NCBI RefSeq assembly: GCF_013178945.1
Contig: NZ_JABFDM010000019.1
Coordinates: forward strand, 68,861 to 103,171
Source of the DNA: Bradyrhizobium aeschynomenes
GTDB taxonomy: Bacteria > Pseudomonadota > Alphaproteobacteria > Rhizobiales > Xanthobacteraceae
Direction of reading: 5' to 3'
DNA length: 34,311 nt
In this document: positions 32,911-34,311 of the stretch, one piece after another
Layout of the letters: every line of letters starts with the position of its first letter
How positions within the stretch are numbered: position 1 is the stretch's first letter
Notes under the pieces: generated by a model
What the model saw: the letters and a program-made list of their open reading frames with translations, nothing else
What the model was told of the DNA's origin: nothing
The model's database searches: none
Position numbers and translations under genes: made by a program

Positions 32911-33493
32911 GGCGGGCAGAGCATCGCGCGACACCGCGATGCCATCGATGGCTGCCGGCTCCGCCGTCCAGCGTGTCACCGCGGTCACTACAGGCTGCGG
33001 ACGCGCGCCGCCGTCGCTGAGCTTCCGGTTAGCGCGGGAATGGCCACGCCGTGGAGCATTCGGCATGACGGTGACCGTGCACTGAACTTAGAAAGTGCGG
33101 CCGCTGCCGCCGTTCGGTGTGCAGTCCACAATCCCGCGGTGACGCAGGGACGTCGGGAAAGGGTACGCCGGGCTGAACGATCGACGACATCGCGCAAGGC
33201 GACGGGCATCGGCACCAAATGAGCCCGTCAAGGCCGAGATCGAAGGTAATGCCACGCTTGAAGCAAAGTGACGGTTGAGCCGTCGCCGGATTTCCTGACG
33301 CGGATCGAGACACGGATGCAGAACGCCATTGACGCGTTCCGCTCGACGGGCACGGCGGCCAAGGGTTCGACGGGCTCCACCGGGCAGTCTATGCCCGAAG
33401 CATCGCCGGCGCCGTGAGCCATTGAACGTCCGTTTCACTGTCAAACGTCAGCTCACCAACGCAGCAGTGTACATGTGCTGGGCGCCCGAGCGC
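32911..33493. other. 583-base stretch with no firmly supported gene
   Basis: Between the third MCP and the partial membrane protein gene. The only coding-like pieces are two short plus-strand frames near 33143-33417, joined by a GTGA overlap (described separately). No rRNA, tRNA, palindromic repeat copy or clear terminator was found. Confidence 0.5.
33268..33417 (+). CDS. Possible small protein or gene remnant
   Basis: A 49-codon frame from GTG 33268: VTVEPSPDFLTRIETRMQ, then NAIDAFRSTG, a TGSTGQS linker-like stretch and the end MPEASPAP. Its codons are GC3-rich and the composition looks protein-like (helix then a Pro/Ser/Gly tail). The GTG overlaps the TGA of a preceding frame ending EPVKAEIEGNATLEAK, which has no start codon. 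No ribosome-binding site is visible. It may be the tail of a decayed gene with a frameshift, or a real small protein. No family recognised. Confidence 0.25.
   Translation: MTVEPSPDFLTRIETRMQNAIDAFRSTGTAAKGSTGSTGQSMPEASPAP

Positions 33494-34311
<818 letters not shown>

Overview
The window looks like chromosome from an alphaproteobacterium, most probably Bradyrhizobium or a close relative. This is inferred from the high GC and strong GC3 bias, a Bradyrhizobium-like hemA, a NahK/ErcS-type SSF-kinase fusion, an Omp25/Omp31-like porin, and scattered long palindromic intergenic repeats of the kind common in that group. No rRNA, tRNA, CRISPR array, integrase or transposase was seen. Most genes are ordinary housekeeping, signalling or catabolic genes.

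Layout. Positions 1-3361 (minus) hold a very large sodium/solute-symporter-like histidine kinase, cut by the left edge. Two near-identical palindromic repeats follow, then hemA (minus), an MBL-fold hydrolase (minus), a methyl-accepting chemotaxis protein (MCP, minus), an outer-membrane beta-barrel protein (minus, with a clear terminator) and a small conserved-looking protein (minus). A divergent MCP with a C-terminal PilZ domain comes next (plus). From 12.7 to 13.3 kb lie a decayed fragment of a molybdenum hydroxylase large-subunit gene and a small secreted protein gene of different composition. From 13.5 to 17.3 kb an overlapping three-gene operon (minus) encodes a PaoABC-like aldehyde oxidoreductase. 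It is divergent from a TetR regulator, and a 23-bp palindrome covers both candidate promoters.

From 18.3 to 19.4 kb an alpha/beta hydrolase is translationally coupled to a zinc-ribbon protein. From 20.2 to 25.0 kb there is a catabolic-looking group: an IclR regulator, a divergent Rieske oxygenase alpha subunit, a glutamine-synthetase-like enzyme, and a convergent SDR protein that lacks the usual YxxxK catalytic pair. Three TGTTCG/CGAACA half-sites lie between the IclR and Rieske genes. At 25.3-26.9 kb is a LOV blue-light-receptor hybrid histidine kinase with every key flavin residue at canonical spacing. It is followed by corA, a Tat-exported family 5 solute-binding protein, a classical SDR and a third MCP. 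The right edge holds the 3' part of a gene for an unusual membrane protein: (TTPAAA)n repeats, 16 consecutive glycines, then three membrane segments.

How it works together. The region is rich in sensors: three MCPs without che genes nearby, two hybrid kinases, and two one-component regulators next to the operons they probably control. I see no clearly new multi-gene system. The most notable points are the LOV kinase, the TetR/pao operator-promoter arrangement, the Rieske plus glutamine-synthetase pairing, the MCP-PilZ fusion, the molybdenum hydroxylase relic and the repeat-rich membrane protein at the right edge.
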